This document shows, in pieces, positions 36,280-44,923 of a DNA stretch of 64,000 nucleotides (position 1 is the first letter of the stretch; each line of letters opens with the position of its first letter). The stretch comes from Sphingomonas sp. R-74633 (GTDB taxonomy: Bacteria; Pseudomonadota; Alphaproteobacteria; Sphingomonadales; Sphingomonadaceae): assembly GCF_013416555.1 (NCBI RefSeq), contig NZ_JACCFG010000001.1, forward strand, positions 372,001 through 436,000. Reading direction: 5' to 3'. The notes beneath the pieces were generated by a model. It was given only the letters and a program-made list of their open reading frames with translations, was not told where the DNA came from and searched no databases. The position numbers and the translations under genes were made by a program.

Positions 36280-36376
36280 GGTATTTCCCTGTATGAAATC
36301 CTGTGCGCAGTGGAGCGCGGAGAGTTGGGCGCTATATAGGCAGCGCGCCCGTTTGCGCAATTATTACGAGAGCAAC

Positions 36377-37453
36377 TTGGCCGACCGCATCTATCTCGAT
36401 CACGCCGCGACCACTCCGATGCTGCCCGAGGCGCTGGCCGCGGTGGAAGCGGGCATGCGCCACTGGGCCAATCCCAGCTCCCCGCACGCCGAGGGGCGGG
36501 CTGCCCGCGCCGCGCTGGAGAACGCCCGGCGCGAAGTGGCCGCGGCCTATGGCTGGGCGCACGAACTGATCTTCACCAGCGGCGCGAGCGAATCGCTGCA
36601 CATGGCGCTGACCCGGTCGATGGCGCCGCGCCGGCTAATCAGCGCGGTCGAGCATGATTCGGTGCTGCGCCACGCCGAGGGCGCACAGGTTTTGCCGGTG
36701 CTGGCCGACGGCACGCTGAACCTCGACGTGCTGAAGGCTGCGCTGGCGGACGGACCACGCGCTTTGGTCGGGGTGCAGCGGACCAATAGCGAGACGGGCG
36801 TGATCCAGCCGATCGAGGCGATCGCGGAGATCGTGCACGCAGCGGACGGAATATTGCTCGTCGATGCGGCGCAGATGCCGGCGCGGGCATCGGCGGCGGT
36901 GCTGCGCCATGCCGATCTGGTCGCGGTATCGGCGCACAAGCGCGGCGGGCCGCCGGGGATCGGCGCGCTGCTGGTCCGCGATTTTGGCGTGCTGGCGCCG
37001 ATGGGCGGGCAGGAAAAGGGCTATCGGGCAGGGACCGAGAACCTCCCCGGCGCGCTTGGTTATGCGGCAGCGGTGACGGTGCCAGAGGATCTGGCGCGCA
37101 TGGCCGAGCTGCGCGCGCGGCTCGAGGCGGCGATAGTGGCGGCGGGCGGCGAAGTCGTCGGCGCGGCCACGTCGCGCAGCCCGCTGATCGGGGCGTACCG
37201 GATGCCGGGCGTCTCCTCCGCAGCGCAGCTGATCCGCTTCGACATGGCCGGCATCTCGGTTTCCGCCGGCAGCGCCTGCTCGTCGGGCAGCATGCGGCCG
37301 AGCCATGTGCTGGGCGCGATGGGCTGGGAGGAGCCGGCGCTGCGTGAAGTCGTGCGGGTGAGCTTTGGGCGCGGGACGAGCGAGGCGGAGGTGGATGGAT
37401 TCACGACGCTCTGGCGTCAGATCGCGATCGAGGCCAGAACCAGAGCTGCATGA
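36377..37453 (+). CDS. Cysteine desulfurase (first of a pair)
   Basis: The TTG at 36377 (GAGAG upstream) gives 358 residues beginning ADRIYLDHAATTPM, a typical NifS/IscS start. The PLP lysine is Lys188 in SAHKRGGP and the persulfide cysteine Cys301 in SAGSACSSGSM, in a long active-site loop of group I type. It takes sulfur from cysteine for Fe-S clusters or other thio-cofactors. It overlaps a second desulfurase by 4 bases. Compared with its neighbour, the PLP loop is K-RGGP rather than K-IHGP, and the HAATT motif is retained. Confidence 0.9.
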   Translation: MADRIYLDHAATTPMLPEALAAVEAGMRHWANPSSPHAEGRAARAALENARREVAAAYGWAHELIFTSGASESLHMALTRSMAPRRLISAVEHDSVLRHAEGAQVLPVLADGTLNLDVLKAALADGPRALVGVQRTNSETGVIQPIEAIAEIVHAADGILLVDAAQMPARASAAVLRHADLVAVSAHKRGGPPGIGALLVRDFGVLAPMGGQEKGYRAGTENLPGALGYAAAVTVPEDLARMAELRARLEAAIVAAGGEVVGAATSRSPLIGAYRMPGVSSAAQLIRFDMAGISVSAGSACSSGSMRPSHVLGAMGWEEPALREVVRVSFGRGTSEAEVDGFTTLWRQIAIEARTRAA

Positions 37454-38541
37454 CCTATCTCGATTATCAGGCGACCACGCCGCTCGCCCCCGAGGCGCTG
37501 GCCGCGATGCTGCCGCTGCTGGCGAATAATTTCGCCAATCCGCACTCCGCCCATGCCCAGGGCCGTGCGGCCAAGGCGGCGGTGGAAGTTGCGCGCGACG
37601 ATGTCGCCGGGCTGCTGCCGGTGGGGGGCAAGGTCAGCTTTACCAGCGGCGCGACCGAAGCGCTCAACTGGGCGATCAAGGGGACGAGCGGGGGCATTGT
37701 CACCCTTGCCACCGAACATGCCGCGGTGCTCGATACCGTGGCGGCTGAGGCGCGCAAGGGCAGGGACGTGACGGTGCTGCCGGTCGGCCCCGAGGGGCTG
37801 GTCGATCTCGCTGCCGCCCGCGCCGCGATCAAGCCTGGGATCGGGCTGGTTGCCGCGATGCTGGTCAACAACGAGATCGGCGTGATCCAGCCGGTCGAGG
37901 AGCTGGCGCGTCTCGCACATGCCGCCGGCGCGCTGTTCCTGTGCGACGCGGTGCAGGGCTATGGCCGGGTGCGAATGCCCGAGGGTTGCGACCTGATCGC
38001 GGTGTCGGCGCACAAGATCCACGGGCCCAAGGGCATTGGCGCGCTGTGGATCCGCGACGGGGTAACGCTCGAGCCGCTGATGCATGGCGGCGGGCAGGAG
38101 CCTGCGGGCCGTTCGGGCACACTCTCGCCCGCTTTGTGCGCCGGGTTCGGCGCGGCGGCCAAGCTCGCCAAGCAGCGCTTCGGGGTGGATCATGCACATG
38201 CCGAGCAGCTGTTCCGCGCGGCGCTGAACCGGATCGCCGGCGACTGGATCCTCAACGGGTCGCGCGACGATCGCTATCCGGGCAATCTCAACCTGCGCCA
38301 TGACGGGCTCGACGTCGCCCGGCTGATCAGCGAGCTGCGCGACATCGCGTTCTCGGCGGGTTCGGCCTGCGCGAGCGGATCGGGACGGCCGAGCCACGTC
38401 CTCGAGGCGATCGGGTTGAGCGCCGCGGAGGCGCGGGCGAGCATCCGCATCGGCTATGGCCGCTACACCAGCGAAGACGAACTGATCCACGCGATCGACC
38501 GGATCGTCGCCGCCGCCCGCCTGCAGAGCCGCGCAGCATGA
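37450..38541 (+). CDS. Cysteine desulfurase (second of a pair)
   Basis: 363 residues, ATG overlapping the previous stop. MTYLDYQATTPLAPEAL starts the enzyme; PLP lysine Lys189 in SAHKIHGPKGIG, catalytic Cys307 in SAGSACASGSGRPSHVL. Group I (IscS/NifS-like). With the first copy and the ferredoxin that overlaps its own stop, it forms a three-gene sulfur-transfer unit. No IscU, SufBCD or Rrf2 regulator is in the window; sufE is 20 kb away. Confidence 0.92.
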   Translation: MTYLDYQATTPLAPEALAAMLPLLANNFANPHSAHAQGRAAKAAVEVARDDVAGLLPVGGKVSFTSGATEALNWAIKGTSGGIVTLATEHAAVLDTVAAEARKGRDVTVLPVGPEGLVDLAAARAAIKPGIGLVAAMLVNNEIGVIQPVEELARLAHAAGALFLCDAVQGYGRVRMPEGCDLIAVSAHKIHGPKGIGALWIRDGVTLEPLMHGGGQEPAGRSGTLSPALCAGFGAAAKLAKQRFGVDHAHAEQLFRAALNRIAGDWILNGSRDDRYPGNLNLRHDGLDVARLISELRDIAFSAGSACASGSGRPSHVLEAIGLSAAEARASIRIGYGRYTSEDELIHAIDRIVAAARLQSRAA

Positions 38542-38870
38542 TCCGCGTCACCTTTATCGGCGCCGATGGCACCCAGCATGATGTCGAGGCCGAAGAGGGG
38601 CTTCGTTTGCTCGAAGTCGCGCAGAATGACGGGCAGCCGCTGGAAGGCACCTGCGAGGGGCAGATGGCCTGCTCGACCTGCCATGTGATCGTCGATCCCG
38701 AGCATTTCGCCCGGCTGCCACGCGCGGCGGAGGAAGAGGAGGATATTCTCGACCTCGCCATGGGCGCGGTGCGGACCAGCCGGCTCGCCTGCCAGATTTT
38801 GCTGACCCCCGAGCTCGATGGGCTGGTGGTGCGCATGCCGGGCGCGCACCGCGACATGCAGGGGCGCTGA
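38538..38870 (+). CDS. 2Fe-2S ferredoxin (adrenodoxin type)
   Basis: 110 residues, overlapping the desulfurase stop by 4 bases. Cluster ligands Cys39, Cys45, Cys48 (CEGQMACSTC) and Cys85 (SRLACQ) have the C-x5-C-x2-C spacing of vertebrate-type or ISC ferredoxins; acidic EEEEDILD resembles the adrenodoxin interaction helix. It probably supplies electrons for Fe-S assembly or to a P450 partner. Position after two desulfurases supports the former. Confidence 0.93.
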   Translation: MIRVTFIGADGTQHDVEAEEGLRLLEVAQNDGQPLEGTCEGQMACSTCHVIVDPEHFARLPRAAEEEEDILDLAMGAVRTSRLACQILLTPELDGLVVRMPGAHRDMQGR

Positions 38871-39026
38871 AACGCCCCCTCTCCGCTGGTTGAAACGCTA
38901 CGGCAACGAACCAGACATTCAGCCGCCCGCAATCCGTCCCGTTTCAGGATCGTGCATGGAACCGAAACGATCGTTCCGGTTTCCGCACCCGTAGGGATTA
39001 TCCCCCTGCTAGCAGGAGAGAGCTAA

Positions 39027-39242
39027 ATGAAGATTCTTCCGATCCTCGCGGCCGCTGCCGCCGCCGCGCTCGCCATCCCCGCCGCCAATGCCGCCGTTGC
39101 CCCGGCCGCGACGGTCAAGGCCGAGATCCAGCACCACAATGGCTGGCACAAGAAGCGCGTCTATTACCGCAAGGTGTGCACCACCAAGTGGCGCCATGGC
39201 CACCGCTACCAGAGCTGCCGCAACGTGCGCTATTACCGCTAA
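39027..39242 (+). CDS. Small secreted basic protein (71 aa)
   Basis: Strong AGGAGAGAG precedes the ATG. A signal peptide (LAAAAAAALAIPAANA) is followed by a mature part of about 48 residues rich in His, Tyr, Lys and Arg (HHNGWHKKRVYYRK, WRHGHRYQSCRNVRYYR) with two cysteines that could form one disulfide. No family recognised; composition suggests binding to anionic surface polymers, metal or nucleic acid. An AACGATCGTT palindrome lies in the upstream region. Confidence 0.7.
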   Translation: MKILPILAAAAAAALAIPAANAAVAPAATVKAEIQHHNGWHKKRVYYRKVCTTKWRHGHRYQSCRNVRYYR

Positions 39243-39339
39243 GCTCTGGCGCTAGAGGTTTTGGGGGTGGGAACGCCGGGAACGTTCCTGCCCCCTTGCC
39301 TTATCATCTTGCCTAACCGCCTGACTTTGCCCATATGCG

Positions 39340-39436
39340 CCGCGGGAGTCGGGCGGACGTAGTCGTCGCCAACCTGGTCAGATCCGGAAGGAAGCAGCCA
39401 CAACGATTTCGCTGCGGGTCGTTCCGGCTCCCACCT
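39340..39436 (+). ncRNA. ffs: Signal recognition particle RNA (small bacterial type)
   Basis: GGTCAGATCCGGAAGGAAGC at 39376-39395 is the nearly invariant Ffh-binding loop of SRP RNA. Flanking bases close a long hairpin: GGGAGTCGG (from 39344) pairs with CCGGCTCCC (to 39432). Ends are estimated from pairing. The position directly before dnaX and ybaB is a common bacterial order. The RNA with Ffh targets ribosomes to the membrane. Confidence 0.93.
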
Positions 39437-39524
39437 TCTCCCTCTCCCATCGACGGTCTTTTCCCCCGCCCGGCGGCATGCATCGCCTTGGACGCGGCAG
39501 CGGAACACGCTAGGAACGGATGGC

Positions 39525-41147
39525 ATGTCCGATTCCCTGCTTGGCCTCGACGAACCCCCACAGCCGCGCGACAGCGCCTATCGGGTGCTGGCGCGCAAAT
39601 ACCGGCCGCAGACCTTTTCCGAGCTGATCGGTCAGGATGCGATGGTCACCACGCTGGGCAATGCGATCAAGCGCGACCGGCTGGCGCACGCCTTCCTGCT
39701 CACCGGCGTCCGCGGAGTCGGCAAGACCTCGACCGCGCGGCTGATCGCCAAGGCGCTCAACTGCATCGGCCCGGACGGGCAGGGCGGGCCGACGATCGAC
39801 CCCTGCGGCATTTGCGAGCCCTGCCGCGCGATCGCCGAGGGCCGGCATATCGACGTGATCGAGATGGACGCGGCGAGCCATACCGGCGTCGACGATGTCC
39901 GCGAGATCATCGAGGCATCGCGCTATTCGGCGGTCTCGGCGCGCTACAAGATCTACATCATCGACGAAGTTCACATGCTGTCGAAGAGCGCGTTCAACGC
40001 GCTGCTCAAGACGCTCGAGGAGCCGCCGGCGCATGTGAAGTTCCTGTTCGCCACGACCGAGGTGAACAAGGTGCCGGTGACGGTGCTGTCGCGCTGCCAG
40101 CGCTTCGACCTGCGCCGCATCCCGGCCGAGCTGCTTGCCGAGCATTTCGCCAAGGTCAGCCAGGCCGAGGGTGTCGAGGCGGAGCCCGAGGCGCTGGGGC
40201 TGATCGCGCGGGCGGCCGAAGGGTCCGCGCGCGACGGGCTTTCGATCCTCGACCAGGCGATCGCGCATGCCGGGCTGGAAGGCGAGGGCGTGAAGGCGGA
40301 GGCGGTGCGCCAGATGCTCGGCCTGTCCGACCGCGGCGCGATCCGCACCTTGTTCGGGCTGCTGCTCGAGGGCGATGCGCAGGGCGCGCTGGCTTCGCTG
40401 CGCGGCCAGTACGACCTTGGCGTCGATCCGCAGGCGGTGCTGCGCACGCTGCTGGAGACGGTGCACGCGGTGACGCTCGCCAAGCTCGGCACCCACCCGA
40501 ATTCGGGCCAGTCGGCCGAGGAGCTGAAGGCGCTCGAGCGCTGGGCGGCGGGGCTGAGCTTCCCGGCGCTGCACCGGCTATGGCAGCTCGTGCTGCGCGG
40601 GCATGACGAGGTCGCCAAGGCCGTGCTGCCGATCGAGGCGGCGGAAATGGCGCTGCTGCGCGTCATCCATGCCTCGCAGCTGCCCGATCCTGGCGAACTT
40701 GCCCGCCAGATCGCCAGCGGCAATGTGACCATCTCGGGCGGCGCCGCACCGGCTGGTGCCGCGGCTCCCAATGGCTCGGCGCTGCCGACCAGCTTGGGCC
40801 AGCTTGCCGACTATCTCGAGGAGAAGCGCCGCTTCCAGCTCGCCACCCAAGTGCGCGACTATCTGCGCCCGGTGAGCTTTGCGGGCACCGAGATCGAGTT
40901 TGCCGCGGCGCGGACGCTGCCGTTCGACTTCCTCAAGGAACTGGGCGCCGCGCTCAAGGAGTTTACCGGTACCAACTGGAAGCTCCAATGCGTAGAGGTG
41001 CCGGCGCAGGCGATGACGCTGCGCGAGGAGCAGGCCGCGAACGAGCAGGCCGAGCGCGATTCGGTGCTCGCCTCGCCGATGGTCGCCGCCGCGATGGAAG
41101 CCTTTCCCGATGCCGAGCTGATCGGCTGGTCCAAGACAGGAAGTTAG
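39525..41147 (+). CDS. dnaX: DNA polymerase III subunit gamma/tau
   Basis: 540 residues. RKYRPQTFSELIGQDAMVTTLGNAI opens the clamp-loader AAA+ domain, Walker A GVRGVGKT is at 61-68, a zinc module ends DPCGICEPC, and IIDEVHMLSKSAFNALLKTLEEPP is Walker B plus the DnaX box. The C-terminal part (about 370-540) carries the alphaproteobacterial tau region. It loads the beta clamp and dimerises the replicase. ybaB follows after one base. Confidence 0.96.
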   Translation: MSDSLLGLDEPPQPRDSAYRVLARKYRPQTFSELIGQDAMVTTLGNAIKRDRLAHAFLLTGVRGVGKTSTARLIAKALNCIGPDGQGGPTIDPCGICEPCRAIAEGRHIDVIEMDAASHTGVDDVREIIEASRYSAVSARYKIYIIDEVHMLSKSAFNALLKTLEEPPAHVKFLFATTEVNKVPVTVLSRCQRFDLRRIPAELLAEHFAKVSQAEGVEAEPEALGLIARAAEGSARDGLSILDQAIAHAGLEGEGVKAEAVRQMLGLSDRGAIRTLFGLLLEGDAQGALASLRGQYDLGVDPQAVLRTLLETVHAVTLAKLGTHPNSGQSAEELKALERWAAGLSFPALHRLWQLVLRGHDEVAKAVLPIEAAEMALLRVIHASQLPDPGELARQIASGNVTISGGAAPAGAAAPNGSALPTSLGQLADYLEEKRRFQLATQVRDYLRPVSFAGTEIEFAAARTLPFDFLKELGAALKEFTGTNWKLQCVEVPAQAMTLREEQAANEQAERDSVLASPMVAAAMEAFPDAELIGWSKTGS

Positions 41148-41148
41148 T

Positions 41149-41469
41149 ATGGATCTCGAAAAAATGATGGCCATGGCGCAGAACGTCCAGGCCGAACTCA
41201 CCAAGGCGCAGGCCGATCTCGACAAGATCGAAGTCGAGGGCGCCGCCGGCGGCGGGCTGGTCAAGGTCCAGGCTTCGGCCAAGGGCCGGATCATCGGGTT
41301 GCACATCGACGATTCGCTGATGAACCCGGCGGAAAAGGGCATGCTCGAAGACCTGCTCGCGGCGGCCTTCAACGATGCCCGCGCCAAGGCGGATGCGGCT
41401 TCGCAGGAGTCGATGGCCAAGATGACCAGCGGCCTGCCGCTGCCCCCGGGCTTCAAGCTGCCCTTCTGA
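41149..41469 (+). CDS. YbaB/EbfC nucleoid-associated protein
   Basis: 106 residues. Helix-rich N-terminus (MMAMAQNVQAELTKAQADLDKIEVEG), central AGGGLVKVQASAKGRIIGLHID, and C-terminal helix ending SGLPLPPGFKLPF, as in YbaB/EbfC dimers that bind DNA without strong sequence preference. It is coupled to dnaX as in most bacteria, though recR is not next in this genome. Confidence 0.95.
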   Translation: MDLEKMMAMAQNVQAELTKAQADLDKIEVEGAAGGGLVKVQASAKGRIIGLHIDDSLMNPAEKGMLEDLLAAAFNDARAKADAASQESMAKMTSGLPLPPGFKLPF

Positions 41470-41529
41470 TTTCCGGAACCATCGCAAGACCTTCTCGGTT
41501 GCAGCCGCAGGAGTTCGAGGAGGAATGCG

Positions 41530-41814
41530 ATGGTTGAACGTGTAACCGAACGTACCGATGGGGTGACTGCAGAGCGCGTCACCGAGACGGGTGGCGGCAC
41601 TGTGGTGGTCGAGCGCGGTGGCGGCAGCGGCGTGGGCCTGATCGTCGGGCTGGTGCTGCTGATCGCCGTGGTGATCGGTGCCGTCTACCTGTTCAATCAG
41701 AACAACCGCGAGAACGCCAAGACCAACGCCGTGACGCAGGCGGCCAAGGACGTCGGCGGTGCGGCCAAGGACGTGGGCGACGCGGCGCAGGACGCGGCCA
41801 AGAAGGTCCAGTAA
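41530..41814 (+). CDS. Small membrane protein with Ala/Lys repeat tail (94 aa)
   Basis: The first 40 residues are charged and Val/Thr-rich (VERVTERTDGVTAERVTETGGG), then one membrane helix (VGLIVGLVLLIAVVIGAVYLF, about 42-62), then a tail of repeated AAKDVG units (AAKDVGGAAKDVGDAAQDAAKKV) forming an amphipathic helix like stress/LEA-type proteins. GGAAC at 41475 with GGTT 17 bases on resembles an EcfG promoter with one mismatch. Function unknown; a stress-response role is inference. Confidence 0.7.
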   Translation: MVERVTERTDGVTAERVTETGGGTVVVERGGGSGVGLIVGLVLLIAVVIGAVYLFNQNNRENAKTNAVTQAAKDVGGAAKDVGDAAQDAAKKVQ

Positions 41815-41823
41815 TCCGGAGGG

Positions 41824-41848
41824 GCCGGCGAGCGCTGGGCTCGCCGGC
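41824..41848. terminator. Hairpin between convergent genes
   Basis: GCCGGCGAGC (41824-41833) pairs perfectly with GCTCGCCGGC (41839-41848) around a 5-base loop, in the 42-base gap between convergent stops. No T-run on either side, but position and strength suggest a shared terminator. Confidence 0.55.
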
Positions 41849-41856
41849 TACCCGCT

Positions 41857-42813
41857 TCATCCCTTGAAGTCGCCGAGCCGCTTGGCCATCCATGACCAGG
41901 TGCCGAGCTTGACCGGATCGTAGATCGTCGTGAATGGCGGCGACCAGTGCAGGTTCTTCTTGCTCTGCTCGATCATGCGCGCGGTGATCTCCATCGCGGC
42001 GATCGTGCTGCCTTTCTCGTCCTTTTCCATCTGTTCCAGCACTTCGTGCTGGGGCGCGCTCTCATAGTTGATCAGCACCGCGATCGAGGGGCGGTATTTC
42101 CGTACCGCGTCGATCTTGACCTGGTTGCCGGGGAACCAGTTCTGCGGATCGGGGATGAGCTTGTGCGTCTTGCGGTCATGCTTGAGCAGCACCTGGTAGA
42201 TCGTCGAATCGAGCTCGGGATTCTTGAACGGATAGACCTCGCCGCCGGCCTGTTTCGGCCAGGGGTTGAGCATGATGTGCTTGAAGCCGAGCCCGACGCA
42301 ATAATCGATCAGGTCCTGGATCGGCTCGGGGCCGTGCGCCTCGAAATAGCCCTGGGTGTTCTCGAGGCGGATGCAATCGGTGAACGGCCGGTAGTTCTTG
42401 GCCATGTCCTTGTACTTCGGGACATTGATCGGGCCGTCACCGGGCTTCTGGCCGACGCCCGGATAGATCGCGATGCCCTTGGCCTTCATCTTGTTGATCA
42501 TCGGCGCATAGACCGATGCGTCGGCCACGTTGAGCAGGAACGGGATCGCCGCGGTGACGCCGCCGGGCACCTGGTCGAAGAATTTGAGGAAATCGTCGTC
42601 GCTATAGGTGTTGCCGAACGCCTTGCCGCCGCTGCGCGCGTAGACGAAGTGGAGCGTGCGGGCATAGACATGGTCGGCGGAGGATTTGGGTGCCGCGCCC
42701 GGCATGGCCGCCAGCAGCTTTGCCGCGCTGGCCTGGCTCTCCAGCGCGAGCAGCGCGACCGTGCTCGACCCGACCAGGAACCCGCGTCGATCCAGCTTGC
42801 CGATATTCGCCAT
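41857..42813 (-). CDS. Tat-exported protein of unknown function (318 aa)
   Basis: The N-terminus KLDRRGFLVGSSTVALLALESQASA is a twin-arginine signal. The mature region has repeated hydrophobic strand and polar helix blocks (AIPFLLNVAD, KGIAIYPGVGQ, LGFKHIMLNPW, SIAVLINYES), suggesting a TIM-barrel-like fold without recognisable catalytic motif. I do not recognise a family. The upstream region is unusually AT-rich for this window (ATAATTATTTTTATTTTG near 42903), so the gene may have its own strong promoter. Confidence 0.7.
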   Translation of the reverse strand: MANIGKLDRRGFLVGSSTVALLALESQASAAKLLAAMPGAAPKSSADHVYARTLHFVYARSGGKAFGNTYSDDDFLKFFDQVPGGVTAAIPFLLNVADASVYAPMINKMKAKGIAIYPGVGQKPGDGPINVPKYKDMAKNYRPFTDCIRLENTQGYFEAHGPEPIQDLIDYCVGLGFKHIMLNPWPKQAGGEVYPFKNPELDSTIYQVLLKHDRKTHKLIPDPQNWFPGNQVKIDAVRKYRPSIAVLINYESAPQHEVLEQMEKDEKGSTIAAMEITARMIEQSKKNLHWSPPFTTIYDPVKLGTWSWMAKRLGDFKG

Positions 42814-42938
42814 CTTCCGTCTCCTTGCCTGATGGGCTGGAGTCTTCGCACCAGCGCTCTGTGCGGCGAAATCTGGCGGGCGGAGGCATGGCCCGTCAAT
42901 AGAATAATTATTTTTATTTTGTTTATTCGGCCGGAATG

Positions 42939-43952
42939 TCAGCGAATGCAGCTATCCAGCCCGTCGCCACGCACCGTGCCGATGCGCGCGGTGATCGCAT
43001 TGCCGTAGCGGCGGGTGAAGCCGCGCGGGTCGATGCCGGCGCGCTTCTTGGGGAGCGGCAGCACGGCGGCGATCTGGGCGGCCTCGCGCGGGCTCATCTG
43101 CGAGGCGTCATGCTTGAAATAGCGCAGCGAGCCGGCGTTGACGCCGTAGGTGCCGATCCCCGTCTCGGCGACGTTGAGATAGACTTCCATGATCCGGCGC
43201 TTGCCCCAGATATTCTCGATCAGGACCGTGAAATAGGCCTCGAGCGCCTTGCGCGCATAGCCGCCGCCCTGGAACAGAAAGACGTTCTTCGCGGTCTGCT
43301 GGCTGATCGTCGAGCCGCCGCGGATGCGGCCGCCCTTCTGGTTGCGGGCATAGGCCTGCTCGAGCGCGGTGAAGTCGAAGCCGTGATGCGCGCAGAAGCG
43401 CGCATCCTCGGCGGCGATCGCGGCGCGCGGCATGTCGGGATCGATCCGGTCGATCGACATCCAGCGCCGGTTGGCGCCGTGCCCGCCGACGATGTCGCCG
43501 ATCTGCGTCCAAGTGATCGGTGGGGGCACGAACTTGTAGATCACCACCATGCCGACCGAGACTGCGACGAAGAGCAGGACGGCCTTGAGGATCCAGAAGA
43601 GGATGCGGCGGAGTAGGGGGCTGCGGGGTTTCCGCACCTCCTCTTTCCCCGGCGAAGGCCGGGGCCCAGACTCGGAGTCTGGGAGAAGCGCTGCCGCGCT
43701 TGAGTCTGATTCAGGGCTGGGCCCCGGCTTTCGCCGGGGATCAGTTTTGCTCGTTGACGCAAACGGATCTGCTTCCTCGCCGAGCGGGCGCAGATCCGGC
43801 ATCGGTGTGCTGCCCAGTTCGGGCGGCACCGTGGTCGCGCGCGGCGTCCAGTCGCGGGGGCGGGGCGCAGAATCGGAAGGCGCCGGCGGGATGTCCGCCG
43901 GCGCTTCCGGAAGACGCGGTGTCTCCGCGTCGTCGCGATCGTTTTCAGCCAT
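42939..43952 (-). CDS. mtgA: Monofunctional peptidoglycan glycosyltransferase
   Basis: 337 residues, longer than usual (about 230-245) because of a proline-rich cytoplasmic N-terminus of about 110 residues. One membrane helix (about 117-138) precedes a GT51 domain with catalytic AAEDARFCAHHGFD, GGSTISQQTAKNVFL and RRIMEVYLNVAETGIGTYG. It polymerises lipid II into glycan strands. Residues about 71-102 (PRRKPGPS... GPRPSPGKE) are encoded by a REP-like inverted repeat pair (43646-43740) inserted in frame into the extension. It ends near the Tat protein gene and is co-directional with rpoH. Confidence 0.93.
   Translation of the reverse strand: MAENDRDDAETPRLPEAPADIPPAPSDSAPRPRDWTPRATTVPPELGSTPMPDLRPLGEEADPFASTSKTDPRRKPGPSPESDSSAAALLPDSESGPRPSPGKEEVRKPRSPLLRRILFWILKAVLLFVAVSVGMVVIYKFVPPPITWTQIGDIVGGHGANRRWMSIDRIDPDMPRAAIAAEDARFCAHHGFDFTALEQAYARNQKGGRIRGGSTISQQTAKNVFLFQGGGYARKALEAYFTVLIENIWGKRRIMEVYLNVAETGIGTYGVNAGSLRYFKHDASQMSPREAAQIAAVLPLPKKRAGIDPRGFTRRYGNAITARIGTVRGDGLDSCIR
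43646..43740. repeat. REP-like palindromic pair, copy inside mtgA
   Basis: Arm 43646-43669 (TCCCCGGCGAAGG...) is inverted at 43717-43740 with one mismatch (CTTTCGCC instead of CCTTCGCC). The 47-base spacer also contains CAGACT-CGG-AGTCTG. The element lies wholly inside the mtgA frame, in the disordered N-terminal part. Confidence 0.88.
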
Positions 43953-43963
43953 GCGCAGCCGTC

Positions 43964-44866
43964 TTAGGCGGTGAGCAGCCGCTTCTCGCCGGCGATGCGC
44001 ATCATCGCCTTTTGCAGCTTCTCGAAGGCGCGCACTTCGATCTGGCGTACGCGCTCACGGCTGACGTCATAGACCTGCGAGAGTTCCTCGAGGGTCTTGG
44101 GATCGTCGGTGAGGCGGCGCTCTGTCAGGATGTGCTTCTCGCGCTCATTGAGGTCGGTCATCGCCGAGACGAGCATCTCGTGACGGACATCGGCTTCCTG
44201 CGCTTCGGCCACGGCCTCGTCCTGAAGCTGGCTGTCGTCCTGCAGCCAATCCTGCCACTGGCCCTCGCCATCCTCGCGCATCGGCACATTGAGCGACGTA
44301 TCGCCGCCCATCGCCATGCGACGGTTCATCGAGGTGACTTCCTCCTCGGTGACGCCGAGATCGGTGGCGATCTTGGTGAGATGCTCGGGGCTGAGATCGC
44401 CGTCCTCGAACGCATCGAGCTTGGCCTTCATCCGGCGCAGATTGAAGAACAGCTTCTTCTGCGCGGCGGTGGTGCCCATTTTCACGAGGCTCCACGAGCG
44501 CAGGATGAATTCCTGGATCGAGGCGCGGATCCACCACATGGCGTAGGTCGCCAGGCGGAAACCCCTTTCGGGCTCGAACTTCTTCACGCCCTGCATCAGG
44601 CCGATATTGCCCTCCGAGATCAGCTCCGAGACGGGCAGGCCATAGCCGCGATAGCCCATGGCGATCTTCGCCACGAGACGCAGGTGCGAGGTGACCAGCT
44701 GCGCGGCGGCATCGGTGTCGCCATGCTCCTGGAACCGCTTCGCGAGCATATACTCCTTCTCGGGAGTAAGGATCGGAAACTTCTTGATCTCGGCCAGATA
44801 GCGGTTGAGGCTCGCCTCACCGCCAAGCGCGGGGATCGTCGCCGGGACGTTGCTTCCGCTTGCCAT
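43964..44866 (-). CDS. rpoH: RNA polymerase sigma-32 factor
   Basis: The ATG at 44866 has GGGAGAAG upstream, giving 300 residues. Region 2 includes LVTSHLRLVAKIAMGYRGYGLPVSELISEGNIGLMQGVKKFEPERGFRLATYAMWWIRASI in characteristic order (shown only by its start and end in the sequence at about 60-120), the RpoH box-like QKKLFFNLRR follows, and region 4 ends with SRERVRQIEVRAFEKLQ. It directs transcription of heat-shock genes. The adjacency to rluD on the same strand is common in alphaproteobacteria. Confidence 0.96.
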   Translation of the reverse strand: MASGSNVPATIPALGGEASLNRYLAEIKKFPILTPEKEYMLAKRFQEHGDTDAAAQLVTSHLRLVAKIAMGYRGYGLPVSELISEGNIGLMQGVKKFEPERGFRLATYAMWWIRASIQEFILRSWSLVKMGTTAAQKKLFFNLRRMKAKLDAFEDGDLSPEHLTKIATDLGVTEEEVTSMNRRMAMGGDTSLNVPMREDGEGQWQDWLQDDSQLQDEAVAEAQEADVRHEMLVSAMTDLNEREKHILTERRLTDDPKTLEELSQVYDVSRERVRQIEVRAFEKLQKAMMRIAGEKRLLTA

Positions 44867-44923
44867 GATCACTTCTCCCTTTACTAGGCGCGCTCCCCCG
44901 CAGGCGAAGCGCCGCCGAAAAAT

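Noticed and set aside
38940..38985. EcfG promoter before the small secreted basic protein
   Set aside because: GGAAC and CGTT are present at 38958-38976, but the spacing is only 9 bases; the region is better described as an AACGATCGTT palindrome.
39335..40606. Frame overlapping ffs and dnaX in another register
   Set aside because: The translation is Arg/Gly-rich without motifs, and the region codes for SRP RNA and DnaX.
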